A stretch of DNA of 64,000 nucleotides from Crossaster papposus (GCA_037893245.1 JBAIAA010000865.1:248001-312000); one strand, 5' to 3'. Shown: positions 48,561 to 62,260, counted from the first letter of the stretch. Notes: generated by a model from the letters alone, not told the origin. Numbers and translations: made by a program.

Positions 48561-49650
48561 GTGTAGATCAGACACGTGGATATACTCTATCTCTGTCTTC
48601 TACCTCTGCTGTTCCTTCTGAGCAGGATGAGTGAGACACGTGGATATACTATATATCTGTCTTCTACCTCTGCTGTTCCTTCTGAGCAGGCTGAGTGAGT
48701 TGTAGATCAGACACGTGGATATACTCTATCTCTGTCTTCTACCTCTGCTGTTCCTTCTGAGCAGGTTGAGTGAGACACGTGGATAAACTCTATCTCTGTC
48801 TTCTACCTCTGCTGTTCCTTCTGAGCAGGCTGAGTGAGACACGTGAATATACTCTATCTATCTTCTACCTCTGCTGTTCCTTCTGAGCAGGCTGAGTGAG
48901 GTGTAGATCAGACACGTGGATATACTCTATCTCTGTCTTCTACCTCTGCTGTTCCTTCTGAGCAGGATGAGTGAGACACGTGGATATACTATATATCTGT
49001 CTTCTACCTCTGCTGTTCCTTCTGAGCAGGCTGAGTGAGTTGTAGATCAGATACGTGGATATACTCTATCTCTGTCTTCTACCTCTGCTGTTCCTTCTGG
49101 GCAGGCTGAGTGAGGTGTAGATCAGACACGTGGATATACTCTATCTCTGTCTTCTACCTCTGCTGTTCCTTCTGAGCAGGCTGAGTGAGACACGTGGATA
49201 TACTCTATCTCTGTCTTCTACCTCTGCTGTTCCTTCTGAGCAGGCTGAGTGAGGTGTAGATCAGACACGTGGATATACTCTATATCTGTCTTCTACCTCT
49301 GCTGTTCCTTCTGAGCAGGTTGAGTGAGACACGTGGATAAACTCTATCTCTGTCTTCTACCTCTGCTGTTCCTTCTGAGCAGGCTGAGTGAGACACGTGA
49401 ATATACTCTATATATCTTCTACCTCTGCTGTTCCTTCTGAGCAGGCTGAGTGAGGTGTAGATCAGACACGTGGATATACTCTATCTCTGTCTTGTACCTA
49501 TGCTGTTCCTTCTGAGCAGGCTGAGTGAGACACGTGGATATACTCTATATCTGTCTTCTACCTCTGCTGTTTATTATGAACAGGCTGAGTGAGGTGTAGA
49601 TCAGACACGTGGATATACTCTATCTCTGTCTTCTACCTCTGCTGTTCCTT
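48561..49650. repeat. Satellite continuing the 8789-bp offset match
   Basis: About 48561-49150 matches 39772-40361 at an offset of 8789 (GAGCAGGATGAG 39836 to 48625; CTTCTGGGCAG near 40309 to 49098). It then switches to GGATAAAC, ACACGTGAAT and GTTTATTATG units of the gamma kind. One ATACGTGG occurs at about 49050. Confidence 0.75.
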
Positions 49651-52453
49651 CTGAGCAGGCTGAGTGAGGTGTAGATCATACTCGTGGATATACTCTATCG
49701 CTGTCTTCTACCTCTGCTGTTCCTTCTGAGCAGACTGAGTGAGACACGTGGATGTACTCTATCTTTGTCTTCTACCTCTGCTGATCCTTCTGAGCAGGCT
49801 GAGTGAGGTGTAGATCAGACACGTGGATATACTCTATCTCTGTCTTGTACCTCTGCTGTTCCTTCGGAGCAGGCTGAGTGAGACACGTGGATATACTCTA
49901 TCTCTGTCTTCTACCTCTGCTGTTTCTTATGATCAGGCTGAGTGAGGTGTAGATCAGACACGTGGATATACTCTATCTCTGTCTTGTACCTCTGCTGTTC
50001 CTTCTGAGCAGGCTGAGTGAGACACGTGGATATACTCTATATCTGTCTTCTACCTCTGCTGTTTCTTATGAACAGGCTGAGTGAGGTGTAGATCAGACAC
50101 GTTGATATACTCTATCTCTGTCTTCTACCTCTGCTGTTCCTTCTGAGCAGGCTGAGTGAGGTGTAGATCATACTCGTGGATATACTCTATCTCTGTCTTC
50201 TACCTCTGCTGTTCCTTCTGAGCAGACTGAGTGAGACACGTGGATATACTCTATCTTTGTCTTCTACCTCTGCTGTTCCTTCTGAGCAGGCTGAGTGAGG
50301 TGTAGATCAGACACGTGGATATACTCTATCTCTGTCTTCTACCTCTGCTGTTCCTTCTGAGCAGGCTGAGTGTGGTGTATATCAGACACGTGGATATACT
50401 CTATCTCTGTCTTGTACCTCTGCTGTTCCTTCTGAGCAGGCTGAGTGAGACACGCGGATATACTCTATCTCTGTCTTCTACCTCTGCTGTTCCTTATGAA
50501 CAGGCTGAGTGAAGTGTAAATCAGACACGTGGATATACTCTATCTCTGTGCTCTACCTCTGCTGTTCCTTCTGAGCAGGCTGAGTGAGACACGTGGATAT
50601 ACTCTATCTCTGTCGTCTACCTCTGCTGTTCCTTCTGAGCAGGCTGAGTGAGGTGTCGATCAGACACGTGGATATACTCTATCTCTGTCTTCTACCTCTG
50701 CTGTTCCTTCTGAGCAGGCTGAGTGAGACACGTGGATATACACTATCTCTGTCTTCTACCTCTGCTGTTCCTTATGAGCAGACTGAGTGAGACACGTGGA
50801 TATACTCAATCTTTGTCTTCTACCTCTACTGTTCCTTCTGAGCAGGCTGAGTGAGGTGTAGTTTAGACACGTGGATATACTCTATCTCTGTCTTGTACCT
50901 CTGCTGTTCCTTCTGAGCAGGCTGAGTGAGACACGTGGATATACTCTATCTCTGTCGTCTACCTCTGCTGTTCCTTCTGAGCAGGCTGAGTGAGGTGTCG
51001 ATCAGACACGTGGATATACTCTATCTCTGTCTTCTACCTCTGCTGTTCCTTCTGAGCAGGCTGAGTGAGACACGTGGATATACTCTATCTCTGTCTTCTA
51101 CCTCTGCTGTTCCTTATGAACAGGCTGAGTGAAGTGTAAATCAGACACGTGGATACACTCTATCTATGTCTTCTACCTCTGCTGTTCCTTCTGTGCAGAC
51201 TGAGTGAGACACGTGGATATACTCTATCTTTGTCTTCTACCTCTGTTGTTCTTTCTGAGCAGGCTGAGTGAGGTGTAGATCAGACACGTGGATATACTCT
51301 ATCTCTGTCTTGTACCTATGCTGTTCCTTCTGAGCAGGCTGAGTGAGACACGTGGATATACTCTATATTTGTCTTCTACCTCTGCTGTTTCTTATGAACA
51401 GGCTGAGTGAGGTGTAGATCAGACACGTGGATATACTCTATCTCTGTCTTATACCTCTGCTGTTCATTCTGAGCAGGCTGAGTGAGGTGTAGATCATACT
51501 CGTGGATATACTCTATCTCTGTCTTCTACCTCTGCTGTTCCTTCTGAGCAGACTGAGTGAGACACGTGGATATACTCTATCTTTGTCTTCTACCTCTGCT
51601 GTTCCTTCTGAGCAGGCTGAGTGAGGTGTAGATCAGACACGTGGATATACTCTATCTCTGTCTTGTACCTCTGCTGTTTCTTATGAGCAGGCTGAGTGAG
51701 GTGTAGATCAGACACGTGGATATACTCTATCTCTGTCTTGTACCTCTGCTGTTCCTTCTGAGCAGGCTGAGTGAGACACGTGGATATACTCTATATCTGT
51801 CTTCTACCTCTGCTGTTTCTTATGAACAGGCTGAGTGAGGTGTAGATCAGACACGTGGATATACTCTATCTCTGTCTTCTACCTATGTTGTTCCTTCTGA
51901 GCAGGCTGAGTGAGGTGTAGATCAGACACGTGGATATACTCTATCTCTGTCTTCTATCTCTGCTGTTCCTTCTGAGCAGGCTGAGTGAGACACGTGAATA
52001 AACTCTATTTCTGTCTTCTACCTTTGCTGTTCCTTCTGAGCAGGCTGAGTGAGACACGTGGATATACTCTATCTCTGTCTTCTACCTCTGCTGTTCCTTC
52101 TGAGCAGGCTGAGTGTGGTGTATATCAGACAAGTGGATATACTCTATCTCTGACTTGTACATCTGCTGTGCCTTCTGAGCAGGCTGAGTGAGACACGCGG
52201 ATATACTCTATCTCTGTCTTATACCTCTGCTGTTCCTTATGAACAGGCTGAGTGAAGTGTAAATCAGACACGTGGATATACTCTATCTCTGTGTTCTACC
52301 TCTGCTGTTCCTTCTGAGCAGGCTGAGTGAGACACGTGGATATACTCTATCTCTGTCGTCTACCTCTGCTGTTCCTTCTGAGCAGGCTGAGTGAGGTGTC
52401 GATCAGACACGTGGATATACTCTATCTCTGTCTTCTACCTCTGCTGTTCCTTC
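49651..52453. repeat. 2802-bp tandem duplication, copy 1
   Basis: Private markers CTATCGCTGTC (about 49697) and GGATGTACTC (about 49751) recur at an offset of 2802 (GATGTACT 49751 to 52553). Further anchors are 50315 to 53117, 50584 to 53386 and 50926 to 53728. It includes an ATATACACTATC unit and GACAAGTGG (about 52130), which lacks CACGTG. Confidence 0.85.
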
Positions 52454-55255
52454 TGAGCAGGCTGAGTGAGGTGTAGATCATACTCGTGGATATACTCTAT
52501 CGCTGTCTTCTACCTCTGCTGTTCCTTCTGAGCAGACTGAGTGAGACACGTGGATGTACTCTATCTTTGTCTTCTACCTCTGCTGTTCCTTCTGAGCAGG
52601 CTGAGTGAGGTGTAGATCAGACACGTGGATATACTCTATCTCTGTCTTGTACCTCTGCTGTTCCTTCTGAGCAGGCTGAGTGAGACACGTGGATATACTC
52701 TATCTCTGTCTTCTACCTCTGCTGTTTCTTATGATCAGGCTGAGTGAGGTGTAGATCAGACACGTGGATATACTCTATCTCTGTCTTGTACCTCTGCTGT
52801 TCCTTCTGAGCAGGCTGAGTGAGACACGTGGATATACTCTATATCTGTCTTCTACCTCTGCTGTTTCTTATGAACAGGCTGAGTGAGGTGTAGATCAGAC
52901 ACGTTGATATACTCTGTCTCTGTCTTCTACCTCTGCTGTTCCTTCTGAGCAGGCTGAGTGAGGTGTAGATCATACTCGTGGATATACTCTATCTCTGTCT
53001 TCTACCTCTGCTGTTCCTTCTGAGCAGACTGAGTGAGACACGTGGATATACTCTATCTTTGTCTTCTACCTCTGCTGTTCCTTCTGAGCAGGCTGAGTGA
53101 GGTGTAGATCAGACACGTGGATATACTCTATCTCTGTCTTCTACCTCTGCTGTTCCTTCTGAGCAGGCTGAGTGTGGTGTATATCAGACACGTGGATATA
53201 CTCTATCTCTGTCTTGTACCTCTGCTGTTCCTTCTGAGCAGGCTGAGTGAGACACGCGGATATACTCTATCTCTGTCTTCTACCTTTGCTGTTCCTTATG
53301 AACAGGCTGAGTGAAGTGTAAATCAGACACGTGGATATACTCTATCTCTGTGTTCTACCTCTGCTGTTCCTTCTGAGCAGGCTGAGTGAGACACGTGGAT
53401 ATACTCTATCTCTGTCGTCTACCTCTGCTGTTCCTTCTGAGCAGGCTGAGTGAGGTGTCGATCAGACACGTGGATATACTCTATCTCTGTCTTCTACCTC
53501 TGCTGTTCCTTCTGAGCAGGCTGAGTGAGACACGTGGATATACACTATCTCTGTCTTCTACCTCTGCTGTTCCTTATGAGCAGACTGAGTGAGACACGTG
53601 GATATACTCAATCTTTGTCTTCTACCTCTACTGTTCCTTCTGAGCAGGCTGAGTGAGGTGTAGTTTAGACACGTGGATATACTCTATCTCTGTCTTGTAC
53701 CTCTGCTGTTCCTTCTGAGCAGGCTGAGTGAGACACGTGGATATACTCTATCTCTGTCGTCTACCTCTGCTGTTCCTTCTGAGCAGGCTGAGTGAGGTGT
53801 CGATCAGACACGTGGATATACTCTATCTCTGTCTTCTACCTCTGCTGTTCCTTCTGAGCAGGCTGAGTGAGACACGTGGATATACTCTATCTCTGTCTTC
53901 TACCTCTGCTGTTCCTTATGAACAGGCTGAGTGAAGTGTAAATCAGACACGTGGATACACTCTATCTATGTCTTCTACCTCTGCTGTTCCTTCTGTGCAG
54001 ACTGAGTGAGACACGTGGATATACTCTATCTTTGTCTTCTACCTCTGTTGTTCTTTCTGAGCAGGCTGAGTGAGGTGTAGATCAGACACGTGGATATACT
54101 CTATCTCTGTCTTGTACCTATGCTGTTCCTTCTGAGCAGGCTGAGTGAGACACGTGGATATACTCTATATTTGTCTTCTACCTCTGCTGTTTCTTATGAA
54201 CAGGCTGAGTGAGGTGTAGATCAGACACGTGGATATACTCTATCTCTGTCTTATACCTCTGCTGTTCATTCTGAGCTGGCTGAGTGAGGTGTAGATCATA
54301 CTCGTGGATATACTCTATCTCTGTCTTCTACCTCTGCTGTTCCTTCTGAGCAGACTGAGTGAGACACGTGGATATACTCTATCTTTGTCTTCTACCTCTG
54401 CTGTTCCTTCTGAGCAGGCTGAGTGAGGTGTAGATCAGACACGTGGATATACTCTATCTCTGTCTTGTACCTCTGCTGTTTCTTATGAGCAGGCTGAGTG
54501 AGGTGTAGATCAGACACGTGGATATACTCTATCTCTGTCTTGTACCTCTGCTGTTCTTTCTGAGCAGGCTGAGTGAGACACGTGGATATACTCTATATCT
54601 GTCTTCTACCTCTGCTGTTTCTTATGAACAGGCTGAGTGAGGTGTAGATCAGACACGTGGATATACTCTATCTCTGTCTTCTACCTCTGTTGTTCCTTCT
54701 GAGCAGGCTGAGTGAGGTGTAGATCATACTCGTGGATATACTCTATCTCTGTCTTCTACCTCTGCTGTTCCTTCTGAGCAGACTGAGTGAGACACGTGGA
54801 TATACTCTATATTTGTCTTCTACCTCTGCTGTTCCTTCTGAGCAGGCTGAGTGAGGTGTAGATCAGACACGTGGATATACTCTATCTCTGTCTTCTATCT
54901 CTGCTGTTCCTTCTGAGCAGGCTGAGTGAGACACGTGAATAAACTCTATTTCTGTCTTCTACCTTTGCTGTTCCTTCTGAGCAGGCTGAGTGAGACACGT
55001 GGATATACTCTATCTCTGTCTTCTACCTCTGCTGTTCCTTCTGAGCAGGCTGAGTGTGGTGTATATCAGACAAGTGGATATACTCTATCTCTGACTTGTA
55101 CATCTGCTGTGCCTTCTGAGCAGGCTGAGTGAGACACGCGGATATACTCTATCTATGTCTTCTACCTCTGCTGTTCCTTATGAACAGGCTGAGTGAAGTG
55201 TAAATCAGACACGTGGATATACTCTATCTCTGTGTTCTACCTCTGCTGTTCCTTC
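52454..55255. repeat. 2802/2941-bp tandem duplication, copy 2
   Basis: Second copy. It holds 139 bp more than copy 1 from about 54715 (a CATACTCGTGG unit plus its neighbour), so 51985 maps to 54926 (offset 2941). Private differences include GAGCTGGCTG at about 54273 and CTCTGTCTCTG at about 52914. Confidence 0.83.
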
Positions 55256-55974
55256 TGAGCAGGCTGAGTGAGACACGTGGATATACTCTATCTCTGTCGT
55301 CTACCTCTGCTGTTCCTTCTGAGCAGGCTGAGTGAGGTGTCGATCAGACACGTGGATATACTCTATCTCTGTCTTCTACCTCTGCTGTTCCTTCTGAGCA
55401 GGCTGAGTGAGACACGTGGATATACTCTATCTCTGTCTTCTACCTCTGCTGTTCCTTATGAGCAGACTGAGTGAGACACGTGGATATACTCAATCTTTGT
55501 CTTCTACCTCTACTGTTCCTTCTGAGCAGGCTGAGTGAGGTGTAGTTTAGACACGTGGATATACTCTATCTCTGTCTTGTACCTCTGCTGTTCCTTCTGA
55601 GCAGGCTGAGTGAGACACGTGGATATACTCTATCTCTGTCTTCTACCTCTTCTGTTCCTTATGAACAGGCTGAGTGAAGTGTAAATCAGACACGTGGATA
55701 CACTCTATCTATGTCTTCTACCTCTGCTGTTCCTTCTGAGCAGACTGAGTGAGACACGTGGATATACTCTATCTTTGTCTTCTACCTCTGTTGTTCCTTC
55801 TGAGCAGGCTGAGTGAGGTGTAAATCAGACACGTGGATATACTCTATCTCTGTCTTCTACTTCTGCTGTTCCTTATGAACAGGCTGAGTGATGTGTAGAT
55901 CAGACACGTGGATATACTCTATATCTGTCTTCTACCTCTGCTGTTCCTTCTGAGCAGGCTGAGTGAGACACGTG
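55256..55974. repeat. Satellite linking the 2802-bp and 951-bp blocks
   Basis: Starts with the GTCGTC/GTGTCGATCAG pair, CTCAATCTTTG, CTCTACTGTTCC and GTGTAGTTTAG series also seen at 53386-53690. After a CCTCTTCTGTTCC unit (about 55648) it passes into CTTCTACTTCTG units of the alpha/beta kind. Confidence 0.75.
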
Positions 55975-57880
55975 GATATACTCTATCTCTGTCTTCTACT
56001 TCTGCTGTTCCTTATGAACAGGCTGAGTGAGGTGTAGATCAGACACGTGGATATACTCTATATCTGTCTTCTACATCTGCTGTTCCTTCTGAGCAGGCTG
56101 AGTGAGACACTTGGATATACTCTATCTCTGTCGTCTACCTTTGCTGTTTCTTCTGAGCAGGCTGAGTGAGGTGTCGATCAGACACGTGGATATACTCTAT
56201 CTCTGTATTCTACCTCTGCTGTTCCTTCTGAGCAGGCTGAGTGAGACACGTGGATATACTCTATCTCTGTCTTCTACCTCTGCTGTTCCTTCTGAACAGG
56301 CTGAGTGAGACACGTGGATATACTCTATCTCTGTCTTCTACCTCTGCTGTTCCTTCTGAGCAGGCTGAGTGAGACACGTGGATATACTCTATCTCTGTCT
56401 TCTACCTCTGCTGTTCCTTCTAAGCAGGCTGAGAGAGGTGTAGATCAGACACGTGGATATACTCTATCTCTGTCTTCTACTTCTGCTGTTCCTTCTGAGC
56501 AGGCTGAGTGAGACACGTGGATATACTCTGTCTCTGTCTTCTACCTCTGCTGTTCCTTCTGAGCAGACTGAGTGAGACACGTGGATATACTCAATCTTTG
56601 TATTCTACCTCTGCTGTTCCTTCTGAGCAGGCTGAGTGAGACACGTGGATATACTATATCTCTGTCTTCTACCTCTGCTGTTCCTTATGAACAGGCTGAG
56701 TGAAGTGTAAATCAGACACGTGGATATACTCTATCTCTGTGTTCTACCTCTGCTGTTCCTTCTGAGCAGGCTGAGTGAGACACGTGGATATACTCTATCT
56801 CTGTCGTCTACCTCTGCTGTTTCTTCTGAGCAGGCTGAGTGAGGAGTCGATCAGACACGTGGATATACTCTATCTCTGTCTTCTACCTCTGCTGTTCCTT
56901 CTGAGCAGGCTGAGTGAGATACGTGGATATACTCTATCTCTGTCTTCTACTTCTGCTGTTCCTTATGAACAGGCTGAGTGAGGTGTAGATCAGACACGTG
57001 GATATACTCTATATCTGTCTTCTACCTCTGCTGTTCCTTCTGAGCAGGCTGAGTGAGACACTTGGATATACTCTATCTCTGTCGTCTACCTTTGCTGTTT
57101 CTTCTGAGCAGGCTGAGTGAGGTGTCGATCAGACACGTGGATATACTCTATCTCTGTATTCTACCTCTGCTGTTCCTTCTGAGTAGGCTGAGTGAGACAC
57201 GTGGATATACTCTATCTCTGTCTTCTACCTCTGCTGTTCCTTCTGAACAGGCTGAGTGAGACACGTGGATATACTCTATCTCTGTCTTCTACCTCTGCTG
57301 TTCCTTCTGAGCAGGCTGAGTGAGACACGTGGATATACTCTATCTCTGTCTTCTACCTCTGCTGTTCCTTCTAAGCAGGCTGAGAGAGGTGTAGATCAGA
57401 CACGTGGATATACTCTATCTCTGTCTTCTACTTCTGCTGTTCCTTCTGAGCAGGCTGAGTGAGACACGTGGTTATACTCTGTCTCTGTCTTCTACCTCTG
57501 CTGTTCCTTCTGAGCAGACTGAGTGAGACACGTGGATATACTCAATCTTTGTCTTCTACCTCTGCTGTTCCTTCTGAGCAGGCTGAGTGAGACACGTGGA
57601 TATACTATATCTCTGTCTTCTACCTCTGCTGTTCCTTATGAACAGGCTGAGTGAAGTGTAAATCAGACACGTGGATATACTCTATCTCTGTGTTCTACCT
57701 CTGCTGTTCCTTCTGAGCAGGCTGAGTGAGACACGTGGATATACTCTATCTCTGTCGTCTACCTCTGCTGTTCCTTCTGAGCAGGCTGAGTGAGGAGTCG
57801 ATCAGACACGTGGATATACTCTATCTCTGTCTTCTACCTCTGCTGTTCCTTCTGAGCAGGCTGAGTGAGACACGTGGATA
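55975..57880. repeat. 951-bp tandem duplication (two copies)
   Basis: Two copies, about 55975-56925 and 56926-57876. Anchors at an offset of 951 are 56102 to 57053, 56305 to 57256 and 56775 to 57726. The content is close to the beta HOR middle (ACACTTGG, GTCGTCTACCTTTGC, CTTCTGAACAG, TTCTAAGCAG/GAGAGAG, CTCTGTCTCTG, CTCAATCTTTG) but has its own GAGGAGTCGATCAG and TCTGTATTCTACC markers. Confidence 0.85.
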
Positions 57881-60800
57881 TACTCTATCTCTGTCTTCTA
57901 CCTCTGCTGTTCCTTATGAGCAGGCTGAGTGAGGTGTAGATCAGACACGTGGATATACTTTATCTCTGTCTTCTACCTCTGCTGTTCCTTCTGAGCAGGC
58001 TGAGTGAGGTGTAGATCAGACACGTTGATATACTCTATCTCTATCTTCTACCTCTGCTTTTTTTTCTGAGCAGGCTGATAAGACACGTGGATATACTCTA
58101 TCTCTGTCTTCCACCTCTGCTGTTCCTTCTGAGCAGGCTGAGTGAGGTGTAGATCAGACACGTGGATATACTCTATCTCTGTCTTCTACCTCTGCTGTTC
58201 CTTCTGAGCAGGATGAGTGAGACACGTGGATATACTATATATCTGTCTTCTACCTCTGCTGTTCCTTCTGAGCAGGCTGAGTGAGTTGTAGATCAGACAC
58301 GTCGATATACTCTATCTCTGTCTTCTACCTCTGCTGTTCCTTCTGAGCAGGCTGAGTGAGGTGTAGATCAGACACGTGGATATACTCTATATCTGTCTTC
58401 TACCTCTGCTGTTCCTTCTGAGCAGGTTGATTGAGACACGTAGATAAACTCTATCTCTGTCTTCTACCTCTGCTGTTCCTTCTGAGCAGGCTGAGTGAGG
58501 TGTAGATCAGACACGTGGATATAATCTATCTCTGTCTTGTACCTATGCTGTTCCTTCTGAGCAGGCTGAGTGAGACACGTGGATATACTCTATATCTGTC
58601 TTCTACCTCTGCTGTTCCTTATGAACAGGCTGAGTGAAGTGTAAATCAGACACGTGGATATACTCTATCTCTGTGTTCTACCTCTGCTGTTCCTTCTGAG
58701 CAGGCTGAGTGAGACACGTGGATATACTCTATCTCTGTCGTCTACCTCTGCTGTTCCTTCTGAGCAGGCTGAGTGAGGTGTCGATCAGACAAGTGGATAT
58801 ACTCTATCTCTGTCTTCTACCTCTGCTGTTCCTTCTGAGCAGGCTGAGTGAGACACGTGGATATACTCTATCTCTGTCTTCTACCTCTGCTGTTCCTTAT
58901 GAGCAGACTGAGTGAGACACGTGGATATACTCAATCTTTGTCTTCTACCTCTACTGTTCCTTCTGAGCAGGCTGAGTGAGGTGTAGTTTAGACACGTGGA
59001 TATACTCTATCTCTGTCTTGTACCTCTGCTGTTCCTTCTGAGCAGGCTGAGTGAGACACGTGGATATACTCTATCTCTGTCTTCTACCTCTTCTGTTCCT
59101 TATGAACAGGCTGAGTGAAGTGTAAATCAGACACGTGGATACACTCTATCTATGTCTTCTACCTCTGCTGTTCCTTCTGAGCAGACTGAGTGAGACACGT
59201 GGATATACTCTATCTTTGTCTTCTACCTCTGTTGTTCCTTCTGAGCAGGCTGAGTGAGGTGTAAATCAGACACGTGGATATACTCTATATCTGTCTTCTA
59301 CCTCTGCTGTTCCTTCTGAGCAGGCTGAGTGAGACACGTGGATATACTCTATCTCTGTCTTCTACTTCTGCTGTTCCTTATGAACAGGCTGAGTGAGGTG
59401 TAGATCAGACACGTGGATATACTCTATATCTGTCTTCTACCTCTGCTGTTTCTTCTGAGCAGTCTGAGTGAGGTGTCGATCAGACACGTGGATATACTCT
59501 ATCTCTGTATTCTACCTCTGCTGTTCCTTCTGAGCAGGCTGAGTGAGACACGTGGATATACCCTATCTCTGTCTTCTACCTCTGCTGTTCCTTCTGAACA
59601 GGCTGAGTGAGACACGTGGATATACTCTATCTCTGTCTTCTACCTCTGCTGTTCCTTCTGAGCAGGCTGAGTGAGACACGTGGATATACTCTATCTCTGT
59701 CTTCTACCTCTGCTGTTCCTTCTAAGCAGGCTGATAGAGGTGTAGATCAGACACGTGGATATACTCTATCTCTGTCTTCTACTTCTGCTGTTCCTTCTGA
59801 GCAGGCTGAGTGAGACACGTGGATATACTCTGTCTCTGTCTTCTACCTCTGCTGTTCCTTCTGAGCAGACTGAGTGAGACACGTGGATATACTCAATCTT
59901 TGTCTTCTACCTCTGCTGTTCCTTCTGAGCAGGCTGAGTGAGACACGTGGATATACTATATCTCTGTCTTCTACCTCTGCTGTTCCTTATGAACAGGCTG
60001 AGTGAAGTGTAAATCAGACACGTGGATATACTCTATCTCTGTGTTCTACCTCTGCTGTTCCTTCTGAGCAGGCTGAGTGAGACACGTGGATATACTCTAT
60101 CTCTGTCTTCTACTTCTGCTGTTCCTTCTGAGCAGGCTGAGTGAGACACCTGGATATACTCTGTCTCTGTCTTCTACCTCTGCTGTTCCTTCTGAGCAAA
60201 AGTGAGTGAGACATGTGGATATACTCAATCTTTGTCTTCTACCTCTGCTGTTCCTTCTGAGCAGGCTGAGTGAGACACGTGGATATACTATATCTCTGTC
60301 TTCTACCTCTGCTGTTCCTTATGAACAGGCTGAGTGAAGTGTAAATCAGACACGTGGATATACTCTATCTCTGTCGTCTACCTCTGCTGTTCCTTCTGAG
60401 CAGGCTGAGTGAGGAGTCGATCAGACACGTGGATATACTCTATCTCTGTCTTCTACCTCTGCTGTTCCTTCTGAGCAGGCTGAGTGAGACACGTGGATAT
60501 ACTCTATCTCTGTCTTCTACCTCTGCTGTTCCTTATGAGCAGGCTGAGTGAGGTGTAGATCAGACACGTGGATATACTTTATCTCTGTCTTCTACCTCTG
60601 ATGTTCCTTCTGAGCAGGCTGAGTGAGGTGTAGATCAGACACGTTGATATACTCTATCTCTATCTTCTACCTCTGCTTTTCCTTCTGAGCAGGCTGATAA
60701 GACACGTGGATATACTCTATCTCTGTCTTCCACCTCTGCTGTTCCTTCTGAGCAGGCTGAGTGAGGTGTAGATCAGACACGTGGATATACTCTATCTCTG

Positions 60801-62260
60801 TCTTCTACCTCTGCTGTTCCTTCTGAGCAGGATGAGTGAGACACGTGGATATACTATATATCTGTCTTCTACCTCTGCTGTTCCTACTGAGCAGGCTGAG
60901 TGAGTTGTAGATCAGACACGTCGATATACTCTATCTCTGTCTTCTACCTCTGCTGTTCCTTCTGAGCAGGCTGAGTGAGGTGTAGATCAGACACGTGGAT
61001 ATACTCTATATCTGTCTTCTACCTCTGCTGTTCCTTCTGAGCAGGTTGATTGAGACACGTGGATAAACTCTATCTCTGTCTTCTACCTCTGCTGTTCCTT
61101 CTGAGCAGGCTGAGTGAGGTGTAGATCAGACACGTGGATATAATCTATCTCTGTCTTGTACCTATGCTGTTCCTTCTGAGCAGGCTGAGTGAGACACGTG
61201 GATATACTCTATATCTGTCTTCTACCTCTGCTGTTTCTTATGAAAAGGCTGAGTGAGGTGTAGATCAGACACGTGGATATACTCTATCTCTGTCTTCTAC
61301 CTTTGCTGTTTCTTCTGAGCAGGCTGAGTGAGGTGTAGATCATACTCGTGGATATACTCTATCTTTGTCTTCTACGTCTGCTGTTCCTTCTGAGCAGGCT
61401 GAGTGAGGTGTAGATCAGACACGTGGATATACTCTATCTCTGTCTTGTACCTCTGCTGTTCCTTCTGAGCAGGCTGAGTGAGACACGTGGATATACTCTA
61501 TATCTGTCTTCTACCTCTGCTGTTTCTTATGAACAGGCTGAGTGATGTGTAGATCAGACACGTGGATATACTCTATATCTGTTTTCTACCTCTGCTGTTC
61601 CTTCTGAGCAGGCTGAGTGAGGTGTAGATCATACTCGTGGATATACTCTATCTCTGTCTTCTACCTCTGCTATTCCTTCTGAGCAGACTGAGTGAGACAC
61701 GTGGATATACTCTATCTTTGTCTTCTACCTCTGCTGTTCCTTCTGAGCAGGCTGAGTGAGGTGTAGATCAGACACGTGGATATACTCTATCTCTGTCTTC
61801 TACATCTGCTGTTCCTTCTGAGCAGGCTGAGTGAGACACGTGGATAAACTATATTTCTGTCTTCTACCTTTGCTGTTCCTTCTGAGCAGAGTGAGACACG
61901 TGGATATACTCTATCTCTGTCTTCTACCTCTGCTGTTCCTTCTGCGCAGGCTGAGTGTGGTGTATATCAGACACGTGGATATACTCTATATCTGTCTTCT
62001 ACCTCTGCTGTTCCTTCTGAGCAGGTTGAGTGAGACACGTGGATAAACTCTATCTCTGTCTTCTACCTCTGCTGTTCCTTCTGAGTAGGCTGAATGAGAC
62101 ACGTGAATATACTCTATCTATCTTCTACCTCTGCTGTTCCTTCTGAGCAGGCTGAGTGAGGTGTAGATCAGACACGTGGATATACTCTATCTCTGTCTTG
62201 TACCTATGCTGTTCCTTCTGAGCAGGCTGAGTGAGACACGTGGATATACTCTATATCTGT
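57881..62260. repeat. Right-hand block; first copy of a 4303-bp duplication within it
   Basis: Markers are GGTTGATTGAG (about 58425), GATATAATCTATC (58521 region), GACAAGTGG (about 58790), CCTCTTCTGTTCC and GAGCAGTCTGAG. The part about 58340-59690 recurs from about 62640 to the right edge. A partial repeat of 57900-58560 is also seen at 60510-61180. A less regular stretch lies at about 60080-60340. Confidence 0.78.
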
